Origin: Aureimonas fodinaquatilis
Lineage (GTDB): Bacteria > Pseudomonadota > Alphaproteobacteria > Rhizobiales > Rhizobiaceae
Reading direction: 5' to 3'
Assembly (NCBI RefSeq): GCF_008369445.1
Contig: NZ_VTWH01000004.1
Location: forward strand, 62,001 to 126,000
Length of the DNA stretch: 64,000 nt
The notes below the pieces were generated by a model. It ran no database searches, was not told where the DNA came from, and saw only the letters and a list, made by a program, of their open reading frames with translations. This document shows, one piece after another, positions 42,077 to 52,026 of the stretch (positions are counted from its first letter, which is position 1; each line of letters begins with the position of its first letter). The position numbers and the translations under genes are program-made.

Positions 42077-45000
42077 TCAGGCAAAAACCACCAGAAGATC
42101 TTTGGCATCAATCTGGTCACCGGCCCGCACATTGACGCTTTGCACCACGCCGTCACGCTCTGCGTGCAAGGCGGTTTCCATTTTCATTGCTTCAATGGAA
42201 AGCAGAACGTCTCCGGCTTTGACCGTCTGCCCGACCGACACCGCAAGCGTGGAAACCACACCCGGCATTGGCGCACCGACATGGTTGGGATTGTCTCCTT
42301 CAGCTTTGGCGCGCAAAACAGCCATATCAGCTCGGGAGCGATCTGGAACCTTGATACGCCGCGGCTGACCGTTCAGTTCAAAAAACACGGTGCGCATTCC
42401 CTTGTCGTCGGTTTCGCTAATTCCAAGACAGCGAATGACAAGGGTCTTGCCGCGCTCCAGATCCACCAGAACTTCGTCTTCCTGTTCTACCCCGTAAAAA
42501 TAGTTCAGCGTTGGCAGGCCGGAAACCGGACCATAGCGGTCGGCAGCCAGCATAAAATCCGTGAACACCTTGGGATACATCAGATAGGACGCGAAGGACT
42601 GGTCATCGATTGCCGTACCAAGCTTTTCCTCAATTGCCTTGCGCTCGGCCTCAAGGTCGGCAGGCGGTATCAATTCTCCCGGGCGCACGGTAATCGGCTC
42701 GCCGCCTTTCAGCGCTTTTTTCTGCAGGGCCGCTGGCCAGCCAGAGGGCGGCTGGCCAAGGTCGCCACGCAGCATCTGCACAACCGAATCCGGGAAGGCT
42801 ATTTCGCGCGCCGGATCTTCCACATCGGCCACGGTCAGTTCCTGACTCACCATCATCAGCGCCATATCGCCAACCACTTTCGATGAAGGGGTTACTTTGA
42901 CGATATCGCCAAACATACGGTTCACATCGGCATAGGTCTGGGCCACCTGGTGCCAGCGCGTATCCAGCCCAAGGGATCGGGCCTGCTCTTTCAGGTTGGT
43001 GAACTGGCCACCGGGCATTTCATGCAAATAAACCTCGGATGCAGGGCCTTTCAGATCGCTTTCAAAAGCCGCGTACTGGTTGCGCACAGCCTCCCAGTAA
43101 AATGAAATGCGGCGGATGGCATCAGAGGAAAGACCGGGATCTCGCTCCGTTCCGGCCAGCGATTCCACGATAGAACCAAGGCAGGGCTGCGAAGTATTGC
43201 CCGAAATTGCATCCATGGCAGCATCAATTGCATCCACACCGCTTTCCACCGCAGCCAGCACCGTTGCCGCTCCTATGCCGGATGTGTCGTGGGTGTGGAA
43301 ATGCACCGGCAGGCCCACCTCTTCTTTCAGCGCCTTGAACAGGGCTCTGGCGGCAGCAGGCTTCAGCAATCCGGCCATGTCCTTGACGCCGAGAATATGC
43401 ACTCCGGCGGCCTCGAGTTCCTTGGCCAGTTTGACATAGTATTTCAGATCATATGTTGGGCGGCTGGAGTTGAAAATGTCCGATGTGTAGCAGATTGCGC
43501 CCTCGCACAATTTGCCGGACTCCAGCACGGCATCCAGCGAAACGCGCATGTTTTCAACCCAGTTCAGGCAGTCGAAAACGCGGAACAGGTCAATGCCGCC
43601 ACGCGCGGCCTGCGCAACGAAATATTTGACAACATTGTCGGGATAGTTGGTGTAACCCACCCCGTTGGAGCCGCGCAGCAACATTTGCAGCAGAATGTTG
43701 GGCGCTCCGGCGCGCACCTGGGCCAGCCTCTCCCACGGGTCCTCGGTCAGGAAGCGCATGGAAACGTCAAAGGTTGCCCCGCCCCAGCATTCCAGGCTGA
43801 AAAGCTGCGGCAAGCCGCGGGCATAGGCATCTGCTGCGGCGGCAATGTCATAAGTGCGCATGCGCGTTGCCAGCAAAGACTGGTGGCCGTCACGCATTGT
43901 GGTGTCGGTTACCAGCACCTGCTTTTGTGCCAGCATCCAGTCGGCAAAACCGCGTGCGCCCAGTTCGTCCAGCTTCTGGCGGGTTCCGGGCACAATTTCA
44001 TTGCGGAAAAGTGGCGCTTGCGGGGTGCGGAAATCCGGCGAGGGCTTCACGCGATTGCGGGTTTCCGGATGGCCATTCACTGTGACATCGGCCAGATAGG
44101 TCAACAGTTTTGTGGCGCGGTCGCGGCGGCGCACCTGCGCAAACAGCTCGGGTGTGTTGTCAATGAACCGGGTTGTGTAGCTGCAATCCCTGAATTGCGG
44201 ATGGCTGATAATTGCTTCCAGAAAGGTCAGATTGGTTGCCACGCCGCGAATGCGGAATTCGCGCAAGGCACGATCCATGCGGGCAATCGCCTCTTCAGGA
44301 GAAGGCGCCCACGCGGTGACTTTCTCCAGAAGTGGATCGTAAAATCTTGTGATCACCGCACCGGAATAGGCGGTGCCACCATCCAGCCTTATGCCAAAGC
44401 CGGTTGCACCACGATATGCAGTTATGCGGCCATAGTCCGGTATGAAGCTCTGTTCCGGGTCTTCAGTCGTGATCCGGCACTGAAGGGCATGGCCGTTGAG
44501 GCGAATATCCTCCTGCCGCGGCACCCCGGATTCCGGTGTGCCGATGGCATGGCCGTTCAGGATGTGAATCTGCGCTTTGACAATATCAATGCCCGTAACC
44601 TCTTCGGTTACTGTGTGCTCCACCTGAATGCGCGGGTTCACTTCAATGAAATAGAACGAACCGCTATCGACATCCATCAGGAACTCGACCGTGCCGGCGC
44701 CGATATAATCGGTCGCCTCCGCAATCTTGCGGGCATATAATGCAAGTTCCCGGCGCTGAGCGTCCGACAAATAAGGCGCTGGCGCGCGCTCTACCACTTT
44801 CTGGTTGCGCCGTTGGATCGAGCAGTCGCGTTCATACAGGTCCACCACGGTGCCATGCGTATCGCCCAGCACCTGTACTTCCACGTGGCGGGCGCGTTCT
44901 ATCAGTTTTTCAAGATAGACCTCGTCCTTGCCAAAAGCGGCGCGAGCTTCGCGCTTTCCTTCAGTAACCTCGCGGGCAAGCTGTGATTCATCGCGGATCA

Positions 45001-45532
45001 CCCGCATGCCGCGTCCGCCGCCACCCCAGGAAGCTTTCAGCATCAGCGGATAGCCAATCGAGGCGGCAAGCTCTTTCACCGCCTCCATGTCTTCGCTCAG
45101 CGGTTCGGTTGCGGGGATAACGGGCACGCCAACTTCAATAGCCAGGTTTCGCGCGGCCACCTTATTGCCAAGGCGGCGCATCGTATCCGGCTTGGGGCCG
45201 ATAAAAATCAGCCCCGCCGCGGCGCAGGCGTCAGCAAATTCCGGACTTTCAGACAACAGCCCGTAGCCGGGGTGAATGGCATCCGCGCCCGACAGCAGCG
45301 CCACGCGAACAACTTCATCAATTGAAAGATAGCTTTCAATTGGCCCCATATCACGAGAGAGGTGCGGCCCCCGACCAATCTGGTAGGATTCGTCCGCCTT
45401 GAAGCGGTGCAAAGCATACTTATCTTCCTCCGCCCAGATGGCCACGGTTTTCAAACCCAGCTCGTTGGCGGCGCGAAAGACCCGGATGGCAATTTCAGAG
45501 CGGTTGGCAACAAGAATCTTTGTTATGGGCAT
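42077..45532 (-). CDS. pyc: Pyruvate carboxylase
   Basis: A 1151-residue single-chain pyruvate carboxylase of standard length. The biotin carboxylase part (1-~450) has KILVANRSEIAIRVFRAANE, KASWGGGGRGMRVI and EVNPRIQVEHTVTEEVTGID; the carboxyltransferase part (~535-830) starts VTDTTMRDGHQSLLATRMRT and has the metal-binding FHTHDTSG; the C-terminal biotinyl domain carries the lysine in SIEAMKMETALHAE. It makes oxaloacetate from pyruvate with bicarbonate and ATP to refill the citric acid cycle, needed for growth on sugars. It is convergent with the MBL gene and appears monocistronic. Confidence 0.97.
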   Translation of the reverse strand: MPITKILVANRSEIAIRVFRAANELGLKTVAIWAEEDKYALHRFKADESYQIGRGPHLSRDMGPIESYLSIDEVVRVALLSGADAIHPGYGLLSESPEFADACAAAGLIFIGPKPDTMRRLGNKVAARNLAIEVGVPVIPATEPLSEDMEAVKELAASIGYPLMLKASWGGGGRGMRVIRDESQLAREVTEGKREARAAFGKDEVYLEKLIERARHVEVQVLGDTHGTVVDLYERDCSIQRRNQKVVERAPAPYLSDAQRRELALYARKIAEATDYIGAGTVEFLMDVDSGSFYFIEVNPRIQVEHTVTEEVTGIDIVKAQIHILNGHAIGTPESGVPRQEDIRLNGHALQCRITTEDPEQSFIPDYGRITAYRGATGFGIRLDGGTAYSGAVITRFYDPLLEKVTAWAPSPEEAIARMDRALREFRIRGVATNLTFLEAIISHPQFRDCSYTTRFIDNTPELFAQVRRRDRATKLLTYLADVTVNGHPETRNRVKPSPDFRTPQAPLFRNEIVPGTRQKLDELGARGFADWMLAQKQVLVTDTTMRDGHQSLLATRMRTYDIAAAADAYARGLPQLFSLECWGGATFDVSMRFLTEDPWERLAQVRAGAPNILLQMLLRGSNGVGYTNYPDNVVKYFVAQAARGGIDLFRVFDCLNWVENMRVSLDAVLESGKLCEGAICYTSDIFNSSRPTYDLKYYVKLAKELEAAGVHILGVKDMAGLLKPAAARALFKALKEEVGLPVHFHTHDTSGIGAATVLAAVESGVDAIDAAMDAISGNTSQPCLGSIVESLAGTERDPGLSSDAIRRISFYWEAVRNQYAAFESDLKGPASEVYLHEMPGGQFTNLKEQARSLGLDTRWHQVAQTYADVNRMFGDIVKVTPSSKVVGDMALMMVSQELTVADVEDPAREIAFPDSVVQMLRGDLGQPPSGWPAALQKKALKGGEPITVRPGELIPPADLEAERKAIEEKLGTAIDDQSFASYLMYPKVFTDFMLAADRYGPVSGLPTLNYFYGVEQEDEVLVDLERGKTLVIRCLGISETDDKGMRTVFFELNGQPRRIKVPDRSRADMAVLRAKAEGDNPNHVGAPMPGVVSTLAVSVGQTVKAGDVLLSIEAMKMETALHAERDGVVQSVNVRAGDQIDAKDLLVVFA

Positions 45533-45643
45533 GCGGTTTTATCCCTCCCTTGCGCATTCTTGTGATGCTGGAGCAAGTTGTGCTGTGCGCAGATTGGAAC
45601 CGCTTTAGCCCATTTTGCAAGTGCGAACTGAAAAAACGAACGT

Positions 45644-48322
45644 TCAGTTTGCATCATCGCAAAGCAACAGACGCATCGGAATTTTCCCTGTAAATGCAGG
45701 CACTTCCGCCCCTGCTTCACTAAGCCCGCCCCCCGTCACCAGAGCGTCATAAATTTTTTTGCGGCGCATCATTTCCGGCAGTTTTACGAAGGTTTTGCAG
45801 GTCTTCTGCAGCCACGGTTCTTCATGTCCACCGAGCAGATCATAGGTCAGGCGCGGGGCAATAGTGATGGCAAAACGGCCCTGATTGTCGTGGCGGGCAA
45901 AGGCAACAAAATTCTCCGCATTTTCACCGGTCACCTCCAAAGGCCTATAGCTCCCGTAGGTGAAGAGTTCCGGCGTGGCGGCACGCGCGGCCATCATGCG
46001 TCGAAGCAACCATGCTTTAACGGCACCGCTGCGCCAATCATCCGGCACGGAGTCACTCGCGGCTGCCATACGATGCGCATAGTCCACCTGACGTCGATTG
46101 TCCGGATCCACCAGGCTGTTGTCGAAAAATTCGGTGCCCTGGTAAATATCCGGAACGCCGGGCGCCGTCATGCGGATGAGGCTCTGCGACAGGCTGGTCA
46201 GTGCCCCGGCGGCAACGAAAGGCTGTGCCTTTTGCCAGAACCGACCCATGAATGTCGCATCGTTCAGCGCCCGCCCGGCAAAATCCTGCAGCGCCTGCTC
46301 ATATTCGGCGTCAGGCGCTGTCCAACTGGTAAATTCCTTTGCCTCCCTCGCCGCCTTTTCCAGAAACACGCCTATCCGGGACAGAATTTGCGCCCGCTCT
46401 TCCCGGCTGGCGGGGTCAAAATCCGCCGGCAGCACTCCCAACAACGACTGATAGAAGGCCCATTCCATCGCGCCGTCAGGAAAACTGTGGCCAGAACGGT
46501 TGTCACCCCTTAGGTCGCGTGCGCATTCTTCAACGATGCCGGCCCATTTTTCCGGTGCCTCGCTCAATGCGTACAGGCGCGCCCTGGCGTCTTCGCCGCG
46601 TTTGGTATCATGGGTGGAAAGTGCCATCAGGCCAAGCGGCTGATCTTCAAGCCGGATTCGCATGTCCTCATGGAAGGCTTGTGCTCCTCCGCCGTAATGT
46701 CCCGGCTCACCACCAACCTCATTCAAGGCCAGAAGCCGGTTCCAGCGGTAAAACACTGTGTCTTCCACCGCCTTGGCCATAATGGCGCCCGTGGTCTGCT
46801 GGAACCGCCGGGTGAAATTCAGCGCTCCGGCAACATCCTTGCCGTCCTCAAAATCCAGTTTCAGCAACCGGCCGATGAAGGCCACCGGCTCGTCCGCTTC
46901 TATTTTTCGCGCGGCCTGAACCTGCGTCACCGCTGCGTCAATCAGCCTGCGGTCCTCATCCGGCACCCCGGCAATACCGGAATAGGTGCGATAGACCGGC
47001 AGGGCAGTTGCCATTTCCAATATGGCGCGTGACAGCGTGTCGGCCCCGAAATCGCGGGTGGACAAGCCGCGCTGCGCAACAGCCAACGCCTCATCACCTA
47101 GAACGGCCATTTCTCCGGCCAGATTGTGGCTGAAAATATAGCGCTTCTGCTTGTCTATCAGCGCATGCAAATCTTCCGGACCACCGGTAAAGTCATCATA
47201 GGCAGCGCTCATTGCCGCTTCTTTGCTGCCATCGACATACAGACCGGCCAGAGCGGTTATGAATTCGTAACCCGTTGTCCCTTCCACCTGCCAGTCTTTG
47301 CGCAAACGCTCTGGCCCGGTCAGGATTTTTTCAACGTGAAGCGTTGCTTTGGGGGCTCCCGCTGCAACAAGTCCCTGACGCAGTTCTGCCAGATAGGCTT
47401 TTGGGTCGGCCACGCCATCCACATGGTCAATGCGCAAACCATCCAGGCGGCCGCTGCGGGCCAGTGAAAACACCAGCCGGTGGCTATCGCGGAAAACCCG
47501 GCGTATCTCCTGTCGAACACCAATCAGATCGGCAATCTCGAAAAACCGGCGGTACGAAAGCTTTTCGCGAGCCAGCCGCCACCACGCCAGCCGCCAGTTC
47601 TGCGCCTCATGCAGATTGTGAAGGGCAGCCTTATCCGCATTCAAGGCAGCGATCGCCTGATGCAGCGCATCGACAAACTGGGGATCACGCATAAAATCGG
47701 CGAGTTGTTCGGCCAGGTCGGCGACGTCTGCCGGCGTAGCGCCCGCATACAGCCGCACCATCTGGTCCTTGTCTGCGTGTTGCATCAAGCCGAAAATATC
47801 CGGCAGAGTTCGCGGGTCTAGAGGCAGCGTGTAATCCGAGGCAGAAAACCGGATGTCTTGCCGCTCGTCATCCAGAACGATGCTCAGATCACCGGCCTCC
47901 AAAGCATCGCCATAAGGCTGTGCCAGAACTGGAATGAGGATCTTCTGTGCATTGGCAGAAATATCGAATGCTTCGGCGTGGCGGCTGTCTGCTCCCCAGC
48001 GCAGAACATCCTCCCACCAGGCATTGGCAGCGGATACGCCCATGTGATTGGGCACAAAATCCAGAATCAGCCCAAGCCCCGCCTCAATCAGCGCATCGCT
48101 GAAGCGCAGAAACCCGTCATCACCGCCCAGCTCCGGATCAAAGCGGTTGTAATCCACCACATCATAACCATGAGTGGAGCCTGGCGTGGCCGCAAACAGC
48201 GGCGAGGCATAGACATGACTGACGCCAAGTGCCTTGAGGTAAGGCACGATTGCTACTGCCTCATCAAAGCCGAACCCTTCACGGAACTGCAATCGATAGG
48301 TGGCGCTCAAAGCTCTGGTCAC
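45644..48322 (-). CDS. treY: Malto-oligosyltrehalose synthase
   Basis: An 892-residue GH13 enzyme that turns the reducing-end alpha-1,4 linkage of malto-oligosaccharides into an alpha,alpha-1,1 linkage. It starts ALSATYRLQFREGFGFDEAV, has the TreY markers HVYASPLFAATPGSTHGYD and LILDFVPNHMGVS, the catalytic region LDGLRIDHVDGVADPKAY and LHVEKILTGPERLR, and LSTHDTKRGEDARARLY. The GTG start overlaps the malQ stop by four bases (GTGA). With treZ it forms the two-step route from glycogen or maltodextrin to trehalose, an osmolyte and stress protectant. Confidence 0.95.
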   Translation of the reverse strand: MTRALSATYRLQFREGFGFDEAVAIVPYLKALGVSHVYASPLFAATPGSTHGYDVVDYNRFDPELGGDDGFLRFSDALIEAGLGLILDFVPNHMGVSAANAWWEDVLRWGADSRHAEAFDISANAQKILIPVLAQPYGDALEAGDLSIVLDDERQDIRFSASDYTLPLDPRTLPDIFGLMQHADKDQMVRLYAGATPADVADLAEQLADFMRDPQFVDALHQAIAALNADKAALHNLHEAQNWRLAWWRLAREKLSYRRFFEIADLIGVRQEIRRVFRDSHRLVFSLARSGRLDGLRIDHVDGVADPKAYLAELRQGLVAAGAPKATLHVEKILTGPERLRKDWQVEGTTGYEFITALAGLYVDGSKEAAMSAAYDDFTGGPEDLHALIDKQKRYIFSHNLAGEMAVLGDEALAVAQRGLSTRDFGADTLSRAILEMATALPVYRTYSGIAGVPDEDRRLIDAAVTQVQAARKIEADEPVAFIGRLLKLDFEDGKDVAGALNFTRRFQQTTGAIMAKAVEDTVFYRWNRLLALNEVGGEPGHYGGGAQAFHEDMRIRLEDQPLGLMALSTHDTKRGEDARARLYALSEAPEKWAGIVEECARDLRGDNRSGHSFPDGAMEWAFYQSLLGVLPADFDPASREERAQILSRIGVFLEKAAREAKEFTSWTAPDAEYEQALQDFAGRALNDATFMGRFWQKAQPFVAAGALTSLSQSLIRMTAPGVPDIYQGTEFFDNSLVDPDNRRQVDYAHRMAAASDSVPDDWRSGAVKAWLLRRMMAARAATPELFTYGSYRPLEVTGENAENFVAFARHDNQGRFAITIAPRLTYDLLGGHEEPWLQKTCKTFVKLPEMMRRKKIYDALVTGGGLSEAGAEVPAFTGKIPMRLLLCDDAN

Positions 48323-50154
48323 AGGGGTCGTTCCTCACGCATTGCAGCGGCTATCGCGGTGAATTCCGGATTTCTCTCTAACTCGTCCACCGGCACGCGG
48401 TTGCGAATGCGCCAGTTTGGATAGGCATCTGTGGTGCCGGGCAGATTGGCTTGCCGCTGCTCCAGAACCAGATCGTCCAGTTGTACGGCCACAAGGCAGG
48501 ACGCCGTGCGTGCCATAAAGCGATGCACAGCAATTGCCAGATCCGGCGGCAGTTGCTCCGGCAGGCCGCTGCCATCATTCAAAGGGGCGTGCAGTGCTTC
48601 CGGCAGCAAGCCCTCAACCCGCAGGGCGTGCAGCAAAGCGCGGCGGTCATTGTCCCGCTCGGCCCAGTCACGCTTTGTGGCCTCTTCATCCTGACGGCCG
48701 GTGTCAAACCGAAGCTCAACGTCCCGGCCCTGCCACCAGCCAGCCAGTGTTGCCAGATCATGAGTGGAAATGCAGGCCAGCGAGGCAGTCGGGTAATGGT
48801 CCGGCGGGAAAAACCCTTCCCACATGCGCTTTTCAAAATACAAAACACGATAGGACAGGATGTTCACATCCGCCATGACCTCACGAAACCCGTCAGGCAC
48901 GGTGCCAAGGTCTTCGCCAATCACCATGCAGCCATGCGTCTGCGATGCGCGGGCAACAGCATCCACCATGTCTCCCAGCGGGTAGCGCACATAGCCACCA
49001 TCGGCAGCGAAATAGCCCTCCGCCACCCACCACAACCGTGAAAGGCCCATGACGTGATCTATGCGAACCGCACCAGCATGGCGCATCAATGCATTGCACA
49101 TCTGTTCAAGCGGCTGAAATTGCCGAGCTGCCAGCGCTTCGGGCGACAGCGGAGCAAGACCCCAGTCCTGTCCCAAAGTGTTGAACATATCGGGTGGGGA
49201 GCCGACGCGAGCGGTCGGCACAGTCACCTCCGGGTCAGCCCATGTTTCTGCCCCATCGGGTGATACGCCTACGGCAATGTCGAGATAAAGGCCGATTGGC
49301 ATGCCTGCCGCCAAAGCCCGCTGCTGTGCCGCCTTCAATTGCGCATCAGCCACAAATTGCAGCCAGCAGTGAAACTGCACCGCGTTTGCGTGGTCCTGAG
49401 CAAAGGTTGCAACCACCGCGCTGCGCGAGTGTTGCAACGGCTCGGGCCAGCCGTGCCACCCTGCGGAACCACCAGCGGCGACGGAGTAGGCCGAAATTGC
49501 CTCAAAAAGTGCAAAATCGGCCAGCGCGTCGCCGCCTGCATCATAGAAGGCGTCATATGCCGGGCCTTGCGGATTTGTCTGATCAAAGATTGTCTGCAGA
49601 ACTTGCAGTTTCGCGCGCCCGGTTCTGGTGTAATCGATCAATTCACTGTCCAGATCGTCCAGCGCGGCCGGGTCGTCCGCGCGAAGCTTGCGCAGTGCCT
49701 CTTCCCAACCGGGCAATTGATCGATGGCAATATACATCGGGTTCAAAAAGCGGCGGGTAGAGGGTGAATACGGGCTGTAATGGCCGGGATTGGCAAAAAA
49801 CAAGGCGTGCAATGGGCTGACACCCAGAAACCCCGCACCCGCGTGCGCAGCAATCTCAGCCAGCCTGGCAAGATCCTCGAAGTCTCCGACGCCAATGCTG
49901 CGGGCAGATCGCAGCGCGTAAATCTGGCAGGAAATGCCCCAGTATCTTTTCGCTTCCGGGGCAATGCAGCTCACCTCTGGCACCTGGCGAAGGCGTGAAC
50001 TTTCACCCCATTCCGGCGCATCCCCGTTCACCCCCATGGCCTTGAGCAAAGATCGCATGGCCATTTCGCCCAGCACCCGCTCTTCCCCCGTTTCCGAACG
50101 ATAGCGCGTTTGAATGCCGTGGCTGACTGCAAGTGCCTCAAGATCAGAGTTCAT
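48319..50154 (-). CDS. malQ: 4-alpha-glucanotransferase (amylomaltase)
   Basis: A 611-residue GH77 enzyme. Visible family elements are YWGISCQIYALRSARSIGVG, DFEDLARLAEIAAHAGAGFL, the nucleophile region AGAVRIDHVMGLSRLWWV, the acid/base segment CMVIGEDLGTVPDGFREVM and ISTHDLATLAGWWQG. It transfers glucan segments between malto-oligosaccharides, recycling short chains that TreY and TreZ cannot use. It overlaps treZ and treY by four bases on each side, so the three genes are translated as a coupled unit. Confidence 0.94.
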   Translation of the reverse strand: MNSDLEALAVSHGIQTRYRSETGEERVLGEMAMRSLLKAMGVNGDAPEWGESSRLRQVPEVSCIAPEAKRYWGISCQIYALRSARSIGVGDFEDLARLAEIAAHAGAGFLGVSPLHALFFANPGHYSPYSPSTRRFLNPMYIAIDQLPGWEEALRKLRADDPAALDDLDSELIDYTRTGRAKLQVLQTIFDQTNPQGPAYDAFYDAGGDALADFALFEAISAYSVAAGGSAGWHGWPEPLQHSRSAVVATFAQDHANAVQFHCWLQFVADAQLKAAQQRALAAGMPIGLYLDIAVGVSPDGAETWADPEVTVPTARVGSPPDMFNTLGQDWGLAPLSPEALAARQFQPLEQMCNALMRHAGAVRIDHVMGLSRLWWVAEGYFAADGGYVRYPLGDMVDAVARASQTHGCMVIGEDLGTVPDGFREVMADVNILSYRVLYFEKRMWEGFFPPDHYPTASLACISTHDLATLAGWWQGRDVELRFDTGRQDEEATKRDWAERDNDRRALLHALRVEGLLPEALHAPLNDGSGLPEQLPPDLAIAVHRFMARTASCLVAVQLDDLVLEQRQANLPGTTDAYPNWRIRNRVPVDELERNPEFTAIAAAMREERPL

Positions 50155-52016
50155 TCCGGCAGCCCCTCGGTCAAATCATGCTTGCTGAGTATGAAAGCAA
50201 CACTGTAGCCCTGCACAAGGCCCAGTTGTAGATTGTCAATCGTTTCGCGATGGCTGCCATAGACCGGGGTGGAATCGGCAACCAGATGCGCCTGAAACTC
50301 TTGTCCGATTTCCCAGTCATCGTCTGAAAGATTGGCAAAGCAATGGTAGAAGACGTCCTTGCTCAATTGCCAGGAAACAACAAAGGATCTGCCCTGAACC
50401 AGTGCGGCACCGCAGTTTCCTGGCGCTTCGGCAAGCAGGTCAAACAGAAATTCGCGCCGCGCTGCCAGAAGTTCCTGCGTAACCTGCATGCGTCGGCGAT
50501 TGACAGCACGGTCCAGCAACGACCAGTCAAGCCGCGAAGCCAGAAATGTTGTTTCGGAATTGGGGTCGGGAAAAACATCCTGAGCCCGAGGGTCCTCAAA
50601 GGCTTTGAAATATTTGAATTCGGCCTTGCGACCGCGTGAAACTGCAGCACCCAGTTCACCATCCAGATTGGTGAAGTAGCAGAACGGATTGCACTCGCCA
50701 AATTCATCACCTTGAAACATCAAAGGAATTTGCGGCGAAAGCAGCAAAATGGCTTGCAGGCAATCATAGGCGCGAGCCGATGCAAGATCGCGCAATCTTT
50801 CACCGAAAGCCCGATTGCCGATCTGGTCATGGTTCTGCAAAAAATTGACAAAGGCTGTCGGCGGCAGGTGTTCGGAAGTTTCGCCGACCAGGCGTCCGCG
50901 ATGCTGCGAATGCTCGCCTTGATACACAAAGCCGCTGGCCAGCGCTTTTGCCAGTTGCTCAACACCCACAGGATCATAGTCCTGATAGTAGCCCTCCTGC
51001 TCATAAGTGGTCAGCACATGGGCAGCATGGTGAAAATCATCGTTCCACTCGCCGCTGACCAGAGGAATAGGTGCCTGGCCCTTTCGCTCGATAAAGCGCG
51101 TGATATTGCGGGCATCCTCGGATGTCAGATGCACATGCCGGTCGGTTATGGTGGCGCGAACCCGGGCTGCCAGTTCCTCCACCAAAGGCAGTTCGCTGGC
51201 GTCGATGATGGAATCGATGGCATCCAGCCGCAGGCCATCCAGCCTGAATTCCTCCAGCCAGTATAGCGCATTATCGATCATGAAATTGCGCACCGGCTGC
51301 TCATCATAGGCAATGGCCGGCCCCCATGGGGTGTGCACTTCTTCGTGGAAAAAGTCCGGCAAATAAGTGGGAATGTAGTTTCCGTCGGGGCCAAAGTGAT
51401 TGTACACGACGTCCAGAAACACCGTAAGGCCGCGCTCATGCGCTGCATCCACCAACCGCTTCAAACCATCATAACCACCATAAATGCCGTGCGGACAATA
51501 CAGCAGCACGCCATCATAACCCCAGCCACGATGTCCACCAAACTCTGCCACCGGCATCAGCTCGATGGCGGTTATGCCGCAATCCCGCAGATGATCGAGA
51601 TGGCTTATCGCAGCATCAAATGTGCCTTCCCGGGTGAAGGTGCCGACATGCATTTCATAGAACACGCATTCATGCCAAGGACGCCCGCGCCAGTCCGTTT
51701 TTCGCCATTCATAGGCATGTGGGTCAACCAGTCTGGAGCGGCCATGCACGTCAAACATCTGACGGCGAGATGCCGGGTCCGGCACTGTTCTGCCGCCATT
51801 CACGGAAAAGCCATAGGCTCCACCCAAAGGCACAGAATCGGTCGTCAGACGCCACCAGCCGGCATCATCACGCGTCATCGGCAGGCGCAGAGCGTCTTCG
51901 ATCTCGCCTGCCATCAGTTCTACCTGTTCGGCATGTGGCGCCCAAAGCCTGAACTGCGCGCCGCCATCAACGACTTCCGGTCCCCAACTGGTCGGAAAAC
52001 TGAAACGGTTTTGCAT
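50151..52016 (-). CDS. treZ: Malto-oligosyltrehalose trehalohydrolase
   Basis: A 621-residue GH13 enzyme from the ATG at 52016, which has AGGA five bases upstream; the frame is open for 20 more codons but without support. The N-terminal carbohydrate-binding E-set domain (GAQFRLWAPHAEQVELMAGE) precedes the barrel: FLDVVYNHFGPDGNYIPTY, LRLDAIDSIIDASELPLVEE with the nucleophile Asp, PLVSGEWNDDFHHAAH with the acid/base Glu, and FLQNHDQIGNRAFGERL. It releases free trehalose from maltooligosyl-trehalose made by TreY. It is the first gene of treZ-malQ-treY; the zinc-peptidase gene ends 10 bases upstream, so transcription may begin there. Confidence 0.95.
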   Translation of the reverse strand: MQNRFSFPTSWGPEVVDGGAQFRLWAPHAEQVELMAGEIEDALRLPMTRDDAGWWRLTTDSVPLGGAYGFSVNGGRTVPDPASRRQMFDVHGRSRLVDPHAYEWRKTDWRGRPWHECVFYEMHVGTFTREGTFDAAISHLDHLRDCGITAIELMPVAEFGGHRGWGYDGVLLYCPHGIYGGYDGLKRLVDAAHERGLTVFLDVVYNHFGPDGNYIPTYLPDFFHEEVHTPWGPAIAYDEQPVRNFMIDNALYWLEEFRLDGLRLDAIDSIIDASELPLVEELAARVRATITDRHVHLTSEDARNITRFIERKGQAPIPLVSGEWNDDFHHAAHVLTTYEQEGYYQDYDPVGVEQLAKALASGFVYQGEHSQHRGRLVGETSEHLPPTAFVNFLQNHDQIGNRAFGERLRDLASARAYDCLQAILLLSPQIPLMFQGDEFGECNPFCYFTNLDGELGAAVSRGRKAEFKYFKAFEDPRAQDVFPDPNSETTFLASRLDWSLLDRAVNRRRMQVTQELLAARREFLFDLLAEAPGNCGAALVQGRSFVVSWQLSKDVFYHCFANLSDDDWEIGQEFQAHLVADSTPVYGSHRETIDNLQLGLVQGYSVAFILSKHDLTEGLPE

Positions 52017-52026
52017 GAAATCCTGC

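Noticed and set aside
43289-44740. A 483-codon open frame antisense to pyc
   Set aside because: The opposite strand encodes all pyruvate carboxylase motifs without break; the antisense product resembles no protein family.
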